DNA of 64,000 nt, taken from positions 1 to 64,000 of the forward strand of contig JAJDXE010000008.1 of NCBI GenBank assembly GCA_022825265.1, in the 5' to 3' direction. Origin of the DNA: Dehalococcoidia bacterium. Lineage in GTDB: Bacteria > Chloroflexota > Dehalococcoidia > Bin125. Position 1 is the first letter of the stretch, and the number at the start of each line of letters is the position of its first letter. The notes under the pieces were generated by a model, which had not been told where the DNA came from, made no database searches, and saw only the letters and a list, made by a program, of their open reading frames with translations. Both the position numbers and the translations under genes were made by a program. Positions 18,261 through 26,485 of the stretch are shown here, piece by piece.

Positions 18261-19616
18261 TCAGAGAATCTCGTCGCGTCTGAGGTCGGACAGGGCGGCG
18301 CCGAACCGGTCGATGGTTGCGTCGATGTCCGACTCGGTGTGGACGCAGGAGACCAGGGCGCCCATTCCCATGAGGTCGACGCCGTGATTGATCAGGGCGC
18401 GTCGGAAGGGCCAGATCACTTCTGCGGGCGTGGTCGGGAGGGACGAGCTTGCGCCGCCGTGCTCTTGCCAGTCCCAGGTCACGCCATCGTCGGGTCGGAC
18501 GACGTCCTGGCCGAGGATGATGTGCACCATCGAGGCATCGGCCCAGGCGCAGCCCATCACTTCAGCCTCGATCAAGGCCTGGTTCAAGCCTCGCGAGAGC
18601 TGACTGGCGCGTTCGTTGGCTTGCGCCACGGGATTTTCTTCGGCGACTGCTCGCAATGCTCGTTCTCCGGCGACGGCCGAGAGCGGATTTGCGTTGAACG
18701 TGCCGGGATGGGCGACGCGTCCGCCTCCGGCATCGAAACTGATCTGGTCGAGCAGATCGGCTCGTCCGACGACTGCGCCTCCCGGGAGTCCTCCAGCGGC
18801 GATCTTGGCCAGCGTGGTGAGGTCGGGCTTGACGCCGATTCGCTCCTGAGCGCCGCCCTTGCTGGCTCGGAACCCGGTGACGACTTCGTCGAAGATCAGG
18901 AGGGTGCCGTGTTGCTCGGTCAGTTGTCGCAGTTCCTGGGGAACGGATGGATCGAGTGGACAGGTGCCCCATGAGTAGCCGGTTGGTTCGAGGATCAGCG
19001 CCGCGAACTGCTCGCTGGCCAATGCGTTTGCGATTCCTGGAATGTCGGTCTGATCGAAGACGGTGATCAGGTCCTGCATCGCCGATGGCTGACCGTTGGC
19101 GGCGATCGGGCCGGCGGAAGTTCGACCGGCGGCGAACACGCTGTCGTTCCAGCCGTGGAAATGGTGGCGTAGGCGGAGGAGTTGGTCACGGCCGGTTGCG
19201 GCCCGAGCGAGGCGCACGGCCATCATCGTGGCTTCGGTGCCGGAGGAGGTGAAGCGGACTTTCTCTGCGCTGGGGATCAGGCGTTTGATCGCCTGGGCCC
19301 AGCGGCGCTCGAGGTCGCTCGAGCCGCCCATGTGGGTGCCTCGGGCGACCTGCTCGGTGACGGCTTCGACGAGATAGGGATGACTGTGGCCGAAGAGCAG
19401 CGCTCCGTGGCCCATGACATAGTCGATGTACTCGTTGCCATCGATGTCCCATTTGCGTGGCCCAATGGCGCGATCGACGACGATGCCGAATGGTTCGAAG
19501 TGGCGAGCGTCGTGGGTGACGCCGCCGGGGAAGATCGTTCGCGCCTCCTCGGCCCGACGCGCCGATTCGGCGTGCCTCGCGAAGAATTCCCGGTCAATCG
19601 CCGTCGTCGCGCTCAT
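18261..19616 (-). CDS. Class III PLP aminotransferase, glutamate-1-semialdehyde mutase-like
   Basis: A 451-residue fold-type I PLP enzyme. It carries the family elements YIDYVMGHGALLFGHSHP, RFTSSGTEATMMAVRLARA, LRLRHHFHGWNDSV, LLIFDEVVTGFRASKGG (PLP-binding Asp) and TLAKIAAGGLPGG with the Schiff-base Lys. It resembles glutamate-1-semialdehyde 2,1-aminomutase and related aspartate-aminotransferase-family proteins; heme biosynthesis is not implied by the neighbours. The Met at 19616 is chosen because AGGAGG lies 6 bp before it. Located upstream of gltB on the same strand, 153 bp away. Confidence 0.86.
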   Translation of the reverse strand: MSATTAIDREFFARHAESARRAEEARTIFPGGVTHDARHFEPFGIVVDRAIGPRKWDIDGNEYIDYVMGHGALLFGHSHPYLVEAVTEQVARGTHMGGSSDLERRWAQAIKRLIPSAEKVRFTSSGTEATMMAVRLARAATGRDQLLRLRHHFHGWNDSVFAAGRTSAGPIAANGQPSAMQDLITVFDQTDIPGIANALASEQFAALILEPTGYSWGTCPLDPSVPQELRQLTEQHGTLLIFDEVVTGFRASKGGAQERIGVKPDLTTLAKIAAGGLPGGAVVGRADLLDQISFDAGGGRVAHPGTFNANPLSAVAGERALRAVAEENPVAQANERASQLSRGLNQALIEAEVMGCAWADASMVHIILGQDVVRPDDGVTWDWQEHGGASSSLPTTPAEVIWPFRRALINHGVDLMGMGALVSCVHTESDIDATIDRFGAALSDLRRDEIL

Positions 19617-19702
19617 GGCGTTCCTCCTGGGTAGGCCTGCATTCGACACTATCGCACAGAGCCGGGGCCGTTCCGGGCCAGTTGTCAATCTAGAGTGACG
19701 AC

Positions 19703-20407
19703 ATGCAGAACTGGCTGACGGACCGTCGACGCGTGGCGATTCTCGCCCTGGCCGCGGTCGCCGTCATCGCCATCCTGGTCGGGGCATACCTGGCCTACGA
19801 GCGCTGGTTTCCCTGGGAGCAGCATGAGATCGAAGAGTGGATTGACGGATTCGGCGTCTGGGGGCCGATCGTCTACATCGTGGTCTTCGCGCTCTCGATG
19901 CTGTTTGCTCCGTTGCCTACTGCGCCGATGCCGCTGATTGCAGCGGCGGTCTTTGGTCCGGCGCTTGGATTCCTGTACACGATTTCGGCCACCGCGATCG
20001 GTTCGACGATCTGCTTCTGGGTGGCACGGCGACTGGGTCGACCCGCGCTCAGGCGGCTGACCTCGCAGGCTGCGTTGGACAAGATTGACCAGCTTGGTGA
20101 GCGGCTGGGGATTCGGTTGTTGATCGTGCTGCGGCTCTTTCCGGTCGCGGGGGTCGACTACGTTTCATACGCGGCCGGACTGACCCAGATGCGGTTCGCT
20201 TCGTACATCGTGATCTCGGTGTTGGCTTCGTCGCCGATTCTGATTCTCGCCGCCGTGCTCGGCGACGCAGTGCTGGAACGGAACCGCGAGATCCTGATCG
20301 GCGCGTTCATCGCGATCGTGGTGTTCTTCGCGGCTCCGGTGGCCTGGGTCTGGTGGCGGCAGCGACGGCGGCGGCGAAGTGCAGAGCCTGCCCCATCTGA
20401 GCGCTAG
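19703..20407 (+). CDS. VTT-domain (TVP38/TMEM64, DedA-like) membrane protein
   Basis: A 234-residue integral membrane protein with about five hydrophobic segments. The VTT core includes FGVWGPIVYIVVFALSMLFAPLPTAPM, FGPALGFLYTISATAIGSTICFWVARRLGR and LRLFPVAGVDYVSYAAGLTQMRFASYI, with the conserved Gly/Arg and the RxFP motif. The family moves or redistributes phospholipids in membranes. The C-terminus is strongly basic (WWRQRRRRRSA). It diverges from the aminotransferase and is followed after 9 bp by a flavin reductase-like gene. Confidence 0.85.
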   Translation: MQNWLTDRRRVAILALAAVAVIAILVGAYLAYERWFPWEQHEIEEWIDGFGVWGPIVYIVVFALSMLFAPLPTAPMPLIAAAVFGPALGFLYTISATAIGSTICFWVARRLGRPALRRLTSQAALDKIDQLGERLGIRLLIVLRLFPVAGVDYVSYAAGLTQMRFASYIVISVLASSPILILAAVLGDAVLERNREILIGAFIAIVVFFAAPVAWVWWRQRRRRRSAEPAPSER

Positions 20408-20416
20408 CCTCTGATT

Positions 20417-21001
20417 ATGCCGCTCGCCGATGCTCCCTCGCTGCTGACGTTGATGTGGTCGCCGTTGACGGTGGTCACGGCTGCTCATGAGGGGGCGCGG
20501 GGGGGACAGATCGCGGTGGGGGCGTTCGCAGCCTCGATTGTGCCGGCGCAGCCTCGGGTGCTGGTTCAGATTCAGAAGCGGAATCACACGAACTCGCTGA
20601 TTGAGGCGTCGGGACGGCTGGCCGTTCATGTGATGGCGCGTGAGCAGTGGCAGTGGGTGCGGCACTGGGGATTTCGCTCGCAGACCGAGGTCGACAAGTT
20701 TGAGGGGCTCGACTGGTTCGAGCACGAGAGCGGCTTGCCGGTTCTCGATGGCGTGCTTGGTTGGATGACCTGCGAGGTCGTGAACTACATGGACGGCGGC
20801 GACATGGCGATCTGGCTGGCCGATGTCAGCGATGCGTCGCGCAACGCTCGGGCGCAGCCGATCCGGTGGCATGAGGTGCAGCAAGTCCTGCCGCCGGATT
20901 GGGCGGAGGAGTACGGGCGCAAGCTGAGCCACGACGTGCCCGACTCGGGGCGACGGATGGCTGAGCTGTCGGAGCGGCCGCGCTGGAGCGCGAGTTCTTA
21001 A
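20417..21001 (+). CDS. Flavin reductase-like FMN-binding split-barrel protein
   Basis: A 194-residue protein with the layout of flavin reductase-like domains: WSPLTVVTAAHEG at the start, AVGAFAASIVPAQPRVLVQIQKRNHTNSLIEASGRLAVHVMA as the FMN-contacting strands, and LGWMTCEVVNYMDGGDMAIWLADV as the dimer-interface barrel. Such proteins reduce FMN/FAD or use it as cofactor, sometimes supplying monooxygenases. No monooxygenase is adjacent. A C-terminal extension of about 40 polar residues is less typical. Confidence 0.75.
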   Translation: MPLADAPSLLTLMWSPLTVVTAAHEGARGGQIAVGAFAASIVPAQPRVLVQIQKRNHTNSLIEASGRLAVHVMAREQWQWVRHWGFRSQTEVDKFEGLDWFEHESGLPVLDGVLGWMTCEVVNYMDGGDMAIWLADVSDASRNARAQPIRWHEVQQVLPPDWAEEYGRKLSHDVPDSGRRMAELSERPRWSASS

Positions 21002-21017
21002 CGAAGGGATCAGCCAG

Positions 21018-22049
21018 TTGAGCCGCATTTCCGATGATCCACGCATTGATCCGAGACTGAAGGCCTTCTTTGGTGATTTCTCTTCTGAGTCCCAGGGGGA
21101 CGTTTCTAGCCGGCAGGAGCTACTCGCGCGAGTGAATTCGCCAGAGGCCGTTGCATTTCGAGAGCAGCTCGATCAGACCTTTGCAAACCCTGATCTCGAG
21201 CAGATTGCGCCATCAGATGGGTTGACCATCACGGTCGAGACGTTCAGCTCGGAGCCGGATGGCAACATGAGCCGCATGGTTCTGATCCGGCCGGAGCGTG
21301 GTGAGCCGCTGCCGACCGTGGTTTCGATCCATGGCGGTGGGATGCAGGAAGGCACCTGTGACGATCCCGTCAGCCTCGCGTTTGGACGAATGATCGCCCA
21401 ACATAGGGTCGCGGTTGCCCTTGTTGAATTCCGCAACTCCCTGGTTCCATCTTCTGTTCCCGAGATTGCTCCGTATCCGGCTGGCCTCAACGACTGCGTC
21501 TCGGGGTTGCGTTGGCTGCTTGGTGAGGCGGAGCGATTTGGGCTCGACGCAGACAGATTCATTGTTTCGGGCGCGAGTGGCGGCGGGAATCTCACGCTTG
21601 CCGTGGGCCTCAGGCTGACGGCGGAGGGCGATGCTGACCTCATCAGCGGCCTGTATGCACTCTGTCCCTATATCGCCGGGAGCTGGCCGCGCGATGACCT
21701 GCCTTCATCGATCGAGAACAACGGCATTTTGCTGGACTTGCATGACAACACTCATGCCCATGCCTATGGGATCGAGGCGTTTGAGGCTCAGGATCCCATA
21801 GCCTGGCCGCTATTCGCTTCGGAGGCGGACGTGCGGGGATTTCCGGAGACGGTAATTTCGGTCAACGAATGTGACCCGCTGCGCGATGAGGGGATTGAGT
21901 TCTATCGCTTGCTGCTGCGGGCCGGGCAGCGGGCTCGGTGCCGTCAAGTGATGGGCACGGTGCACGGCGGCGATGTGTTTGTCACGCCGTGCCCCGATAT
22001 CTCTCGGGACACGGCGCGGGACATCGCTGCCTTTTGCGAGGGGTCCTGA
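21018..22049 (+). CDS. Alpha/beta hydrolase, hormone-sensitive-lipase-like esterase
   Basis: A 343-residue carboxylesterase. The oxyanion hole is SIHGGGMQEG (the HGGG signature), the nucleophile Ser is in SGASGGGNL, the acid is probably the Asp in VNECDPLRDEG and the His is in GTVHGGDVF. This arrangement is that of the HSL/family IV esterases acting on short acyl esters. It uses a TTG start with AAGGGA 8 bp upstream; no in-frame ATG gives a complete N-terminus. Third gene of a rightward run, converging on the enoyl-CoA hydratase. Confidence 0.88.
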   Translation: MSRISDDPRIDPRLKAFFGDFSSESQGDVSSRQELLARVNSPEAVAFREQLDQTFANPDLEQIAPSDGLTITVETFSSEPDGNMSRMVLIRPERGEPLPTVVSIHGGGMQEGTCDDPVSLAFGRMIAQHRVAVALVEFRNSLVPSSVPEIAPYPAGLNDCVSGLRWLLGEAERFGLDADRFIVSGASGGGNLTLAVGLRLTAEGDADLISGLYALCPYIAGSWPRDDLPSSIENNGILLDLHDNTHAHAYGIEAFEAQDPIAWPLFASEADVRGFPETVISVNECDPLRDEGIEFYRLLLRAGQRARCRQVMGTVHGGDVFVTPCPDISRDTARDIAAFCEGS

Positions 22050-22054
22050 CGGCT

Positions 22055-22855
22055 CTAGCGGCCCTTCCAGTTTGGGGTCCGCTTCTCGGCGAAGGCTCGC
22101 GGGCCTTCGATCAGGTCTTCCGACTGACCCATGATCCGCTGCTGGTGGAAGCTGTGGGTCAGCGCGGCGGGGAGCGGGAGGTCGAGGCCCCTGTAGGCGG
22201 CTTCCTTGGAGGCTCGGACGGAGATGGGTGCGCAGAGCAGGATTTCGCTGGCCCAGCGCCTGGCGGTGTCCATCAGCTCGGCTGCGGGCACGACCTCGTT
22301 GACCAGACCCCACTGGTGCGCGGTGGCGGCGGGGATGTGGTTGCCGGTGAGCATGTAGCCCATGGCGATCTTGAGCGGGATGTGACGGGGCAGGCGGTGG
22401 ACGCCGCCGGCGCCGGCCATCAGACCGACACGTGGCTCGGGCAGACCGAGGCGGGCGTGGTCGGCCGCGATGATGATGTCGCAGGCCATGGCCATCTCGC
22501 ATCCGCCGCCGAGCGCAAAGCCGTTGACCGCGGCGATCATCGGCTTGGGGCATTCCCACTCGGCAGTGATGCCGCCGAAGCCGCCTTGCACTGGCTCGAA
22601 CGACGGCCGCTCGTTAGCGGGGACACGCGACATCTCGGCGGTGTACTTGAGGTCGTTGCCTGCGGAGAAGGCGCGCTCGCCTGCGCCGGTGAGGATTCCG
22701 ACCCAGGCGGAGTCGTCCTCGGCGAAGGTGTTCCAGGCATCGGCCAACTCGGCCGTGGTCGGCGGGTGAATCGAGTTCATCCGCTCGGGCCGGTTGATGG
22801 TGATGGTGACGATGTTGCCGTCTTGCTCGTACTTGATGAACTCGTAATCCGCCAT
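22055..22855 (-). CDS. Enoyl-CoA hydratase/isomerase (crotonase family)
   Basis: A 266-residue crotonase-fold enzyme adding water to, or isomerising, an unsaturated acyl-CoA. TITINRPERMNSIHP opens the fold. AFSAGNDLKYTAEM gives the CoA oxyanion loop, with Asn-Asp in place of the more usual Gly-Ala-Asp. AVNGFALGGGCEMAMACDIIIAAD forms the second oxyanion region, and the C-terminus is KRTPNWKGR. In the second active region (LPEPRVGLMAGAGGVHRLPR) the canonical first catalytic Glu is not obvious. The Met at 22855 begins the domain proper. It is 41 bp downstream of an SDR gene on the same strand, so probably one operon. Confidence 0.9.
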   Translation of the reverse strand: MADYEFIKYEQDGNIVTITINRPERMNSIHPPTTAELADAWNTFAEDDSAWVGILTGAGERAFSAGNDLKYTAEMSRVPANERPSFEPVQGGFGGITAEWECPKPMIAAVNGFALGGGCEMAMACDIIIAADHARLGLPEPRVGLMAGAGGVHRLPRHIPLKIAMGYMLTGNHIPAATAHQWGLVNEVVPAAELMDTARRWASEILLCAPISVRASKEAAYRGLDLPLPAALTHSFHQQRIMGQSEDLIEGPRAFAEKRTPNWKGR

Positions 22856-22896
22856 GTTCGACCCTTTCAGGTGATGTTTGACTTGTTCGTGGCCGT

Positions 22897-23718
22897 TTAG
22901 TGCTGGACGCAGGTCCCGCCGTCGACATTGTACGACTGACCCGTAATCCACTCGCCCTGGGACGAACAGAGGAAAGCCGTGATGTAGGCGATGTCCTCGC
23001 CCTCGCCGGCGCGGCCCATGGGAATGCGGGTGTCGATCGCGCGCTGCCAGAACTCGCCGCGGCCCATGTCGTCCATGCGCGAGGTGTCGATGATGCCGGG
23101 GCAGATCGCGTTGACGCGGACTCCGTGCTGTCCGATTTCCTGAGCCATCGAGGCCGTTAACGCTTGTAATCCGGCCTTGGAGGAGGCGTAGGCAGCGGTG
23201 TTGGGGCCGAGCATCTTGCCGGCGATCGAGGAGATGTTGATGATCGCTCCACCCTCGCCCTGCTCAATCAATTTGCGTCCGAAGACCTGGCTCATGTAGA
23301 ACGCGCCGTTGAGGTTGACATCGAGGACGACCCGCCAGAGTTCGGGATCGATGTCGACGACCGGGACGCGGTCGGAGCCTCGGGCGGCACCGGCATTGTT
23401 AATGACGAAGTCGACGCGTCCGAATTCGGCGAGAGTGGTGTCGAGCAGCTCCTCGACGGCTTCGTAGTCGGCGACGTCGGAGACGAGCGGGAGCGCTCGT
23501 TGACCTTCAGCGCGAACCTCGTCGGCGACGGAGTGGATGTCTCGCCAGCCGGCGGCTTTCTCGTCGTCTGGGTAGTTCTCCGGCGCGCGACCGGTGCCGG
23601 TCAGCACGATGTCGCAACCCTGTCTGGCCAGTTCGACCGCGATCGGGCGTCCGATGCTGCGCATCCGACCGGCTCCGGTGACCACGGCGACTTTGCCATC
23701 GATCCCGCTGAGCTGCAT
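22897..23718 (-). CDS. Short-chain dehydrogenase/reductase (SDR)
   Basis: A 273-residue classical SDR. The cofactor site is VVTGAGRMRSIGRPIA, with an insertion between the glycines. NNAG is present, the active Ser is in INISSIAGK and YASSK supplies Tyr and Lys. PGIIDTSRMDD follows the substrate loop, and WITGQSYNVDGG is the standard C-terminus. Probably acts on a 3-hydroxyacyl-CoA or related alcohol, given the adjacent enoyl-CoA hydratase, but substrate preference is inference. The 303-bp region upstream probably holds its promoter. Confidence 0.92.
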   Translation of the reverse strand: MQLSGIDGKVAVVTGAGRMRSIGRPIAVELARQGCDIVLTGTGRAPENYPDDEKAAGWRDIHSVADEVRAEGQRALPLVSDVADYEAVEELLDTTLAEFGRVDFVINNAGAARGSDRVPVVDIDPELWRVVLDVNLNGAFYMSQVFGRKLIEQGEGGAIINISSIAGKMLGPNTAAYASSKAGLQALTASMAQEIGQHGVRVNAICPGIIDTSRMDDMGRGEFWQRAIDTRIPMGRAGEGEDIAYITAFLCSSQGEWITGQSYNVDGGTCVQH

Positions 23719-24021
23719 GGGGCGACCTCCAGTCCGTTACGTCGTGTGGGACGATGATAAGCGAGGGTGGTTGGGTGGTCGGCAGGGAATTTTTTTCCTG
23801 ACGGCCGGGGAGAAAAACAGACCGTTCGCCCCGTACATTGCTGGGTTTCGTGATCGCAAAGCGGTCGAACGTGGTCGATTTTGGAAAGTCTTGGTCGACC
23901 AACGGTCGCTCACGGGGGTCGACCGAGTTGGAATCCGGGACAGCGACATCAGCGCCTTTCGCCACGAATCTTTGTTCTAAGGTTAGCGGGGCTGGGCGCA
24001 CTTTGGCTGCACTATGGGCGA
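23719..24021. other. 303-bp non-coding spacer upstream of the SDR
   Basis: No convincing gene on either strand. It holds an imperfect AT-rich inverted element (a T7 run near 23787 and A5 near 23813 around a GC core), the GGTCGA repeat cluster described separately, and presumably the promoter of the leftward SDR-hydratase pair. Confidence 0.5.
23863..23922. promoter_or_regulatory. GGTCGA repeat cluster with a 12-bp palindrome
   Basis: GGTCGA occurs at 23863, 23873, 23893 and 23917, with a truncated GGTCG at 23904. Spacings are 10, 20, 11 and 13 bp, near helical periodicity. The third copy lies inside the perfect palindrome TTGGTCGACCAA (23891-23902). This looks like a multi-site operator for the leftward SDR gene starting at 23718. 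Confidence 0.4.
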
Positions 24022-24426
24022 TCAGTCGCCGTCTGGTTCTGCTTCGGCGTCGTCGTCCTCAACAGTGTCGAGAGTGTCGTCGTCTTCGTAGAACTCTTCG
24101 GATTCAGCGAGGTCCCTGATGTCGCCGAGGATCTTCTCCAGGTGGGGGCCGTTACCGGCGCCGCGGATCAGGCGGAGGAGCGGGCCGAGGAATCCGGAGA
24201 ACTCGAGTACGGCTTCGACGCGTGTGAACGATCCGGCGGCGCGCTCGAAGCGGAAGTCGTAGCGGGCTCCGGTCAGGGAGGTCGCCCATTCGATCGCGTA
24301 GTGCCTGGGGGACTCGTTGACGACTTCCTTGAAGGCTCCCTCGGTGACTGCCTGTTCGAGGACTTCGAGTGAGGCCTCGTAGGCGTCGATGGGATCGGCG
24401 TCGATTTCGATTTCTCGAAGCGTCAT
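24022..24426 (-). CDS. SRPBCC (START-like) family protein
   Basis: A 134-residue protein resembling SRPBCC/polyketide-cyclase-like ligand-binding domains: beta strand REIEIDADPIDAYEASL, central ARYDFRFERAAGSFTRVEAVLEF, and helix PHLEKILGDIRDLAES. The family binds hydrophobic ligands in a deep pocket. The C-terminal 25 residues are extremely acidic (mostly Asp/Glu) and probably disordered. It diverges from the HEAT-SPOUT gene across 60 bp. The assignment rests on fold-like pattern, not on catalytic residues. Confidence 0.6.
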   Translation of the reverse strand: MTLREIEIDADPIDAYEASLEVLEQAVTEGAFKEVVNESPRHYAIEWATSLTGARYDFRFERAAGSFTRVEAVLEFSGFLGPLLRLIRGAGNGPHLEKILGDIRDLAESEEFYEDDDTLDTVEDDDAEAEPDGD

Positions 24427-24440
24427 TCATCATCTCCCGC

Positions 24441-24471
24441 TGCGATTGCTCTCCGGTCGACGCCAATCGCA
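24441..24471. promoter_or_regulatory. 8-bp inverted repeat in divergent spacer
   Basis: TGCGATTG (24441-24448) and CAATCGCA (24464-24471) are perfect inverted repeats separated by 15 bp. They fill half of the 60-bp gap between the SRPBCC gene (leftward) and the methyltransferase (rightward). Candidate operator or overlapping-promoter control site. Confidence 0.4.
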
Positions 24472-24486
24472 ATACGATGATCCACT

Positions 24487-25506
24487 GTGACGCAGCGTAA
24501 TCGTCGATTGGGCAAACTCGACATGGTCCCCGAACTCAACGCCGTTGAGCAGGCCGCGTACGAGGCGGGGCTGGCGGTTCGGGCGGATGCGGCGGGTCGA
24601 TCATCGGGGTGGGTTGAGCGGACGGTTGCGGTTGCGCTGAACACGAACCATGGGTTTCCTCGGGGGGAGGCTCGGATTGCGTTGCAGCTGGGGCCGGCGG
24701 AGGAGGTAGTGGCGGCGCTGCTGCCGGCGTTGCTTTCGCCGAACAAGCGGATGCGGCGACGGTCGATGACGCTGCTGCCTCGGCTTGACCCGGATGAGGT
24801 GTGCCGACAGCTCGATCCGGTGCTGGAGAGCGGCGGACAGAAAGCCCGGCGGGCTGCGTGCGTGGCGCTGGCGGCGATCGGGGCTCCGGCGACGGAGCTG
24901 CTTGAACGGATGACTCGTGACTCGGACGAGGCGATTCGCAACCGGGCGCGGCGGGCGCTGGATGCGATTACGGCGCGGCCTGCGGACAATGGCAATCGCA
25001 ATCTGTCGTACGTGCGGCCATTTGGTCTGCCGTATCGTGATGCACCTCCTCCGAGGCCGCAGTCGTTTGCGGTGGCTGCGTTCAACTTCTCGTATGGGGT
25101 CAACCTGGGGACGCTGGTGCGCAGCGCTGAGGCTGCGGGGGCGGAGGCGGTCTGGATTATCGGCCGCGACTTCTATTACCGGCCGTCGACCAAGGGATCG
25201 GACTGGTGGTTGCCAGTCGAGACGATTGAGACGCTATCGGAGTGTCTTGAACGCGCGGCGCAGGATGGTTTCGAGATTGTGGCGCTGCAGCAGGGGGCGT
25301 CGGCGCAGGCGGTCTGGGAGGCTGAGTGGCCCGAGCGACCACTGATTGTGGCGGGTAATGAAGGGGATGGGTTGCCTCGGCAGTTCATCGAGGCCGCTGC
25401 GCTGCAGCTTGAGCTTCCGGTTTACGGCAACATCGACAGTCTGAACGTGGCGGTGGCGACCTCGGTGGCGATGTACGCGTTTCGCGGCTGGCAAGCTCGG
25501 CAATGA
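24487..25506 (+). CDS. HEAT-repeat/SpoU RNA methyltransferase fusion
   Basis: A 339-residue protein with two parts. Residues ~45-165 form HEAT/armadillo-like helices (AALLPALLSPNKRMRRRSMTL, RRAACVALAAIGAPATELLER, IRNRARRALDAI). Residues ~185-339 form a SPOUT methyltransferase domain with motif 1 (NLGTLVRSAEAAGA), motif 2 (IVAGNEGDGLP) and motif 3 (LELPVYGNIDSLNVAVATSVAMY). The target is probably RNA ribose 2'-OH. The N-terminal helices could recognise RNA or a protein partner. GTG start. The stop overlaps the next ATG by 4 bp. Confidence 0.85.
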   Translation: MTQRNRRLGKLDMVPELNAVEQAAYEAGLAVRADAAGRSSGWVERTVAVALNTNHGFPRGEARIALQLGPAEEVVAALLPALLSPNKRMRRRSMTLLPRLDPDEVCRQLDPVLESGGQKARRAACVALAAIGAPATELLERMTRDSDEAIRNRARRALDAITARPADNGNRNLSYVRPFGLPYRDAPPPRPQSFAVAAFNFSYGVNLGTLVRSAEAAGAEAVWIIGRDFYYRPSTKGSDWWLPVETIETLSECLERAAQDGFEIVALQQGASAQAVWEAEWPERPLIVAGNEGDGLPRQFIEAAALQLELPVYGNIDSLNVAVATSVAMYAFRGWQARQ

Positions 25507-26432
25507 GTCGGAGGTTCAGCCGTCGGAGCATTCTGCGCGCTGGAGCTGTGCTGGCGGTCGGCGCGGCGCTGGGGTCTGGATTGCCGGCGGTCGCTCGCGA
25601 GACTGATTCGATTCCGCTCGTTGCCGGATTGAACACCCATACCTGGTGTGGTCCGGATATGGCGATTGCCGAGGCGACGGCGGGGCTGCCGCTGCGGATC
25701 TCGTATGGCTGGGATATTGCTGAGCGGCGCTGGCTGGCTTATGCGCCGAACACGCCGATCGACAGCATCGGTGTGTTGCGTCACGGTCAGCCGTTGATGT
25801 TGGTGCTGAATAGTGAAGCCGAATGGACTCAGGCGCGTTATCGCGGGGCTCTGCCTGAGGCTGTGGAGCTGCCTGTGGGATGGTCGTTCGTTGGCTGGTC
25901 GGGACTGAACGAGCCGGTCTGGACGGCGTTCGGGGAGGAACCGCTGGGTCCGGTGGCGGAGGTCCGGCGCTGGAACGCCGATTACCAAGAATGGATTACG
26001 TACACGCCGGGGCAGTCGGCGGAGCAGTTGTTTGCGGTGCTGCGTCCGGGAAATGCGGTGTGGTTGCGGATGCGAGTTGGGGGCGCTCGGTGGAATCCGG
26101 CTGGCGGATTGACTGATCCTGATCGGGCGGCTCGGCTGGTGGAAGGTGAGATTACGTACTACCATCCGTCGCTGGCCGGCGGGGTGATGTTCTGTCCGCC
26201 TCACAATCGGTACGACCCGCAGGATGTGACAGTCGGCGCGGCGGTCACGTGGCCGTGCGGGACTCGGCTGCGGATCTGGAGGGATGAGCGGTACGTGGAT
26301 GTGATCGTGCAGGACACGGGTTTGCTTGGGCACAATCACGTCGATCTCTCGGAGGCTGCCTTCCAGCGGCTGGCGATCCTTCCTGAAGGGCGTGTAAGGG
26401 TTCTGATCGAAGTTCTCGCGGGACCGGAGTAG
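25503..26432 (+). CDS. Tat-exported protein with RlpA-like double-psi beta-barrel
   Basis: A 309-residue protein with a twin-arginine signal (SRRSILRAGAVLAVGAALGSG, likely cleaved after AVA). The middle ~190 residues have repeated Trp-rich modules (WDIAERRWLAYAPNTPID, WNADYQEWITYTPG) that look like two copies of one beta unit. The last ~100 residues form a 3D/RlpA-like barrel: GEITYYHPSLAGGVMFC, then GTRLRIWRDERYVDVIVQDTG and HVDLSEAAFQRLA with Asp residues typical of RlpA and resuscitation-like proteins. Probable cell-envelope or peptidoglycan role. Translationally coupled to the methyltransferase. Confidence 0.75.
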   Translation: MSRRFSRRSILRAGAVLAVGAALGSGLPAVARETDSIPLVAGLNTHTWCGPDMAIAEATAGLPLRISYGWDIAERRWLAYAPNTPIDSIGVLRHGQPLMLVLNSEAEWTQARYRGALPEAVELPVGWSFVGWSGLNEPVWTAFGEEPLGPVAEVRRWNADYQEWITYTPGQSAEQLFAVLRPGNAVWLRMRVGGARWNPAGGLTDPDRAARLVEGEITYYHPSLAGGVMFCPPHNRYDPQDVTVGAAVTWPCGTRLRIWRDERYVDVIVQDTGLLGHNHVDLSEAAFQRLAILPEGRVRVLIEVLAGPE

Positions 26433-26485
26433 CATCTGCTCGACCGGAGTCGATCGAGCTACGTTGCGCCCATGGAGCCGAAGTC

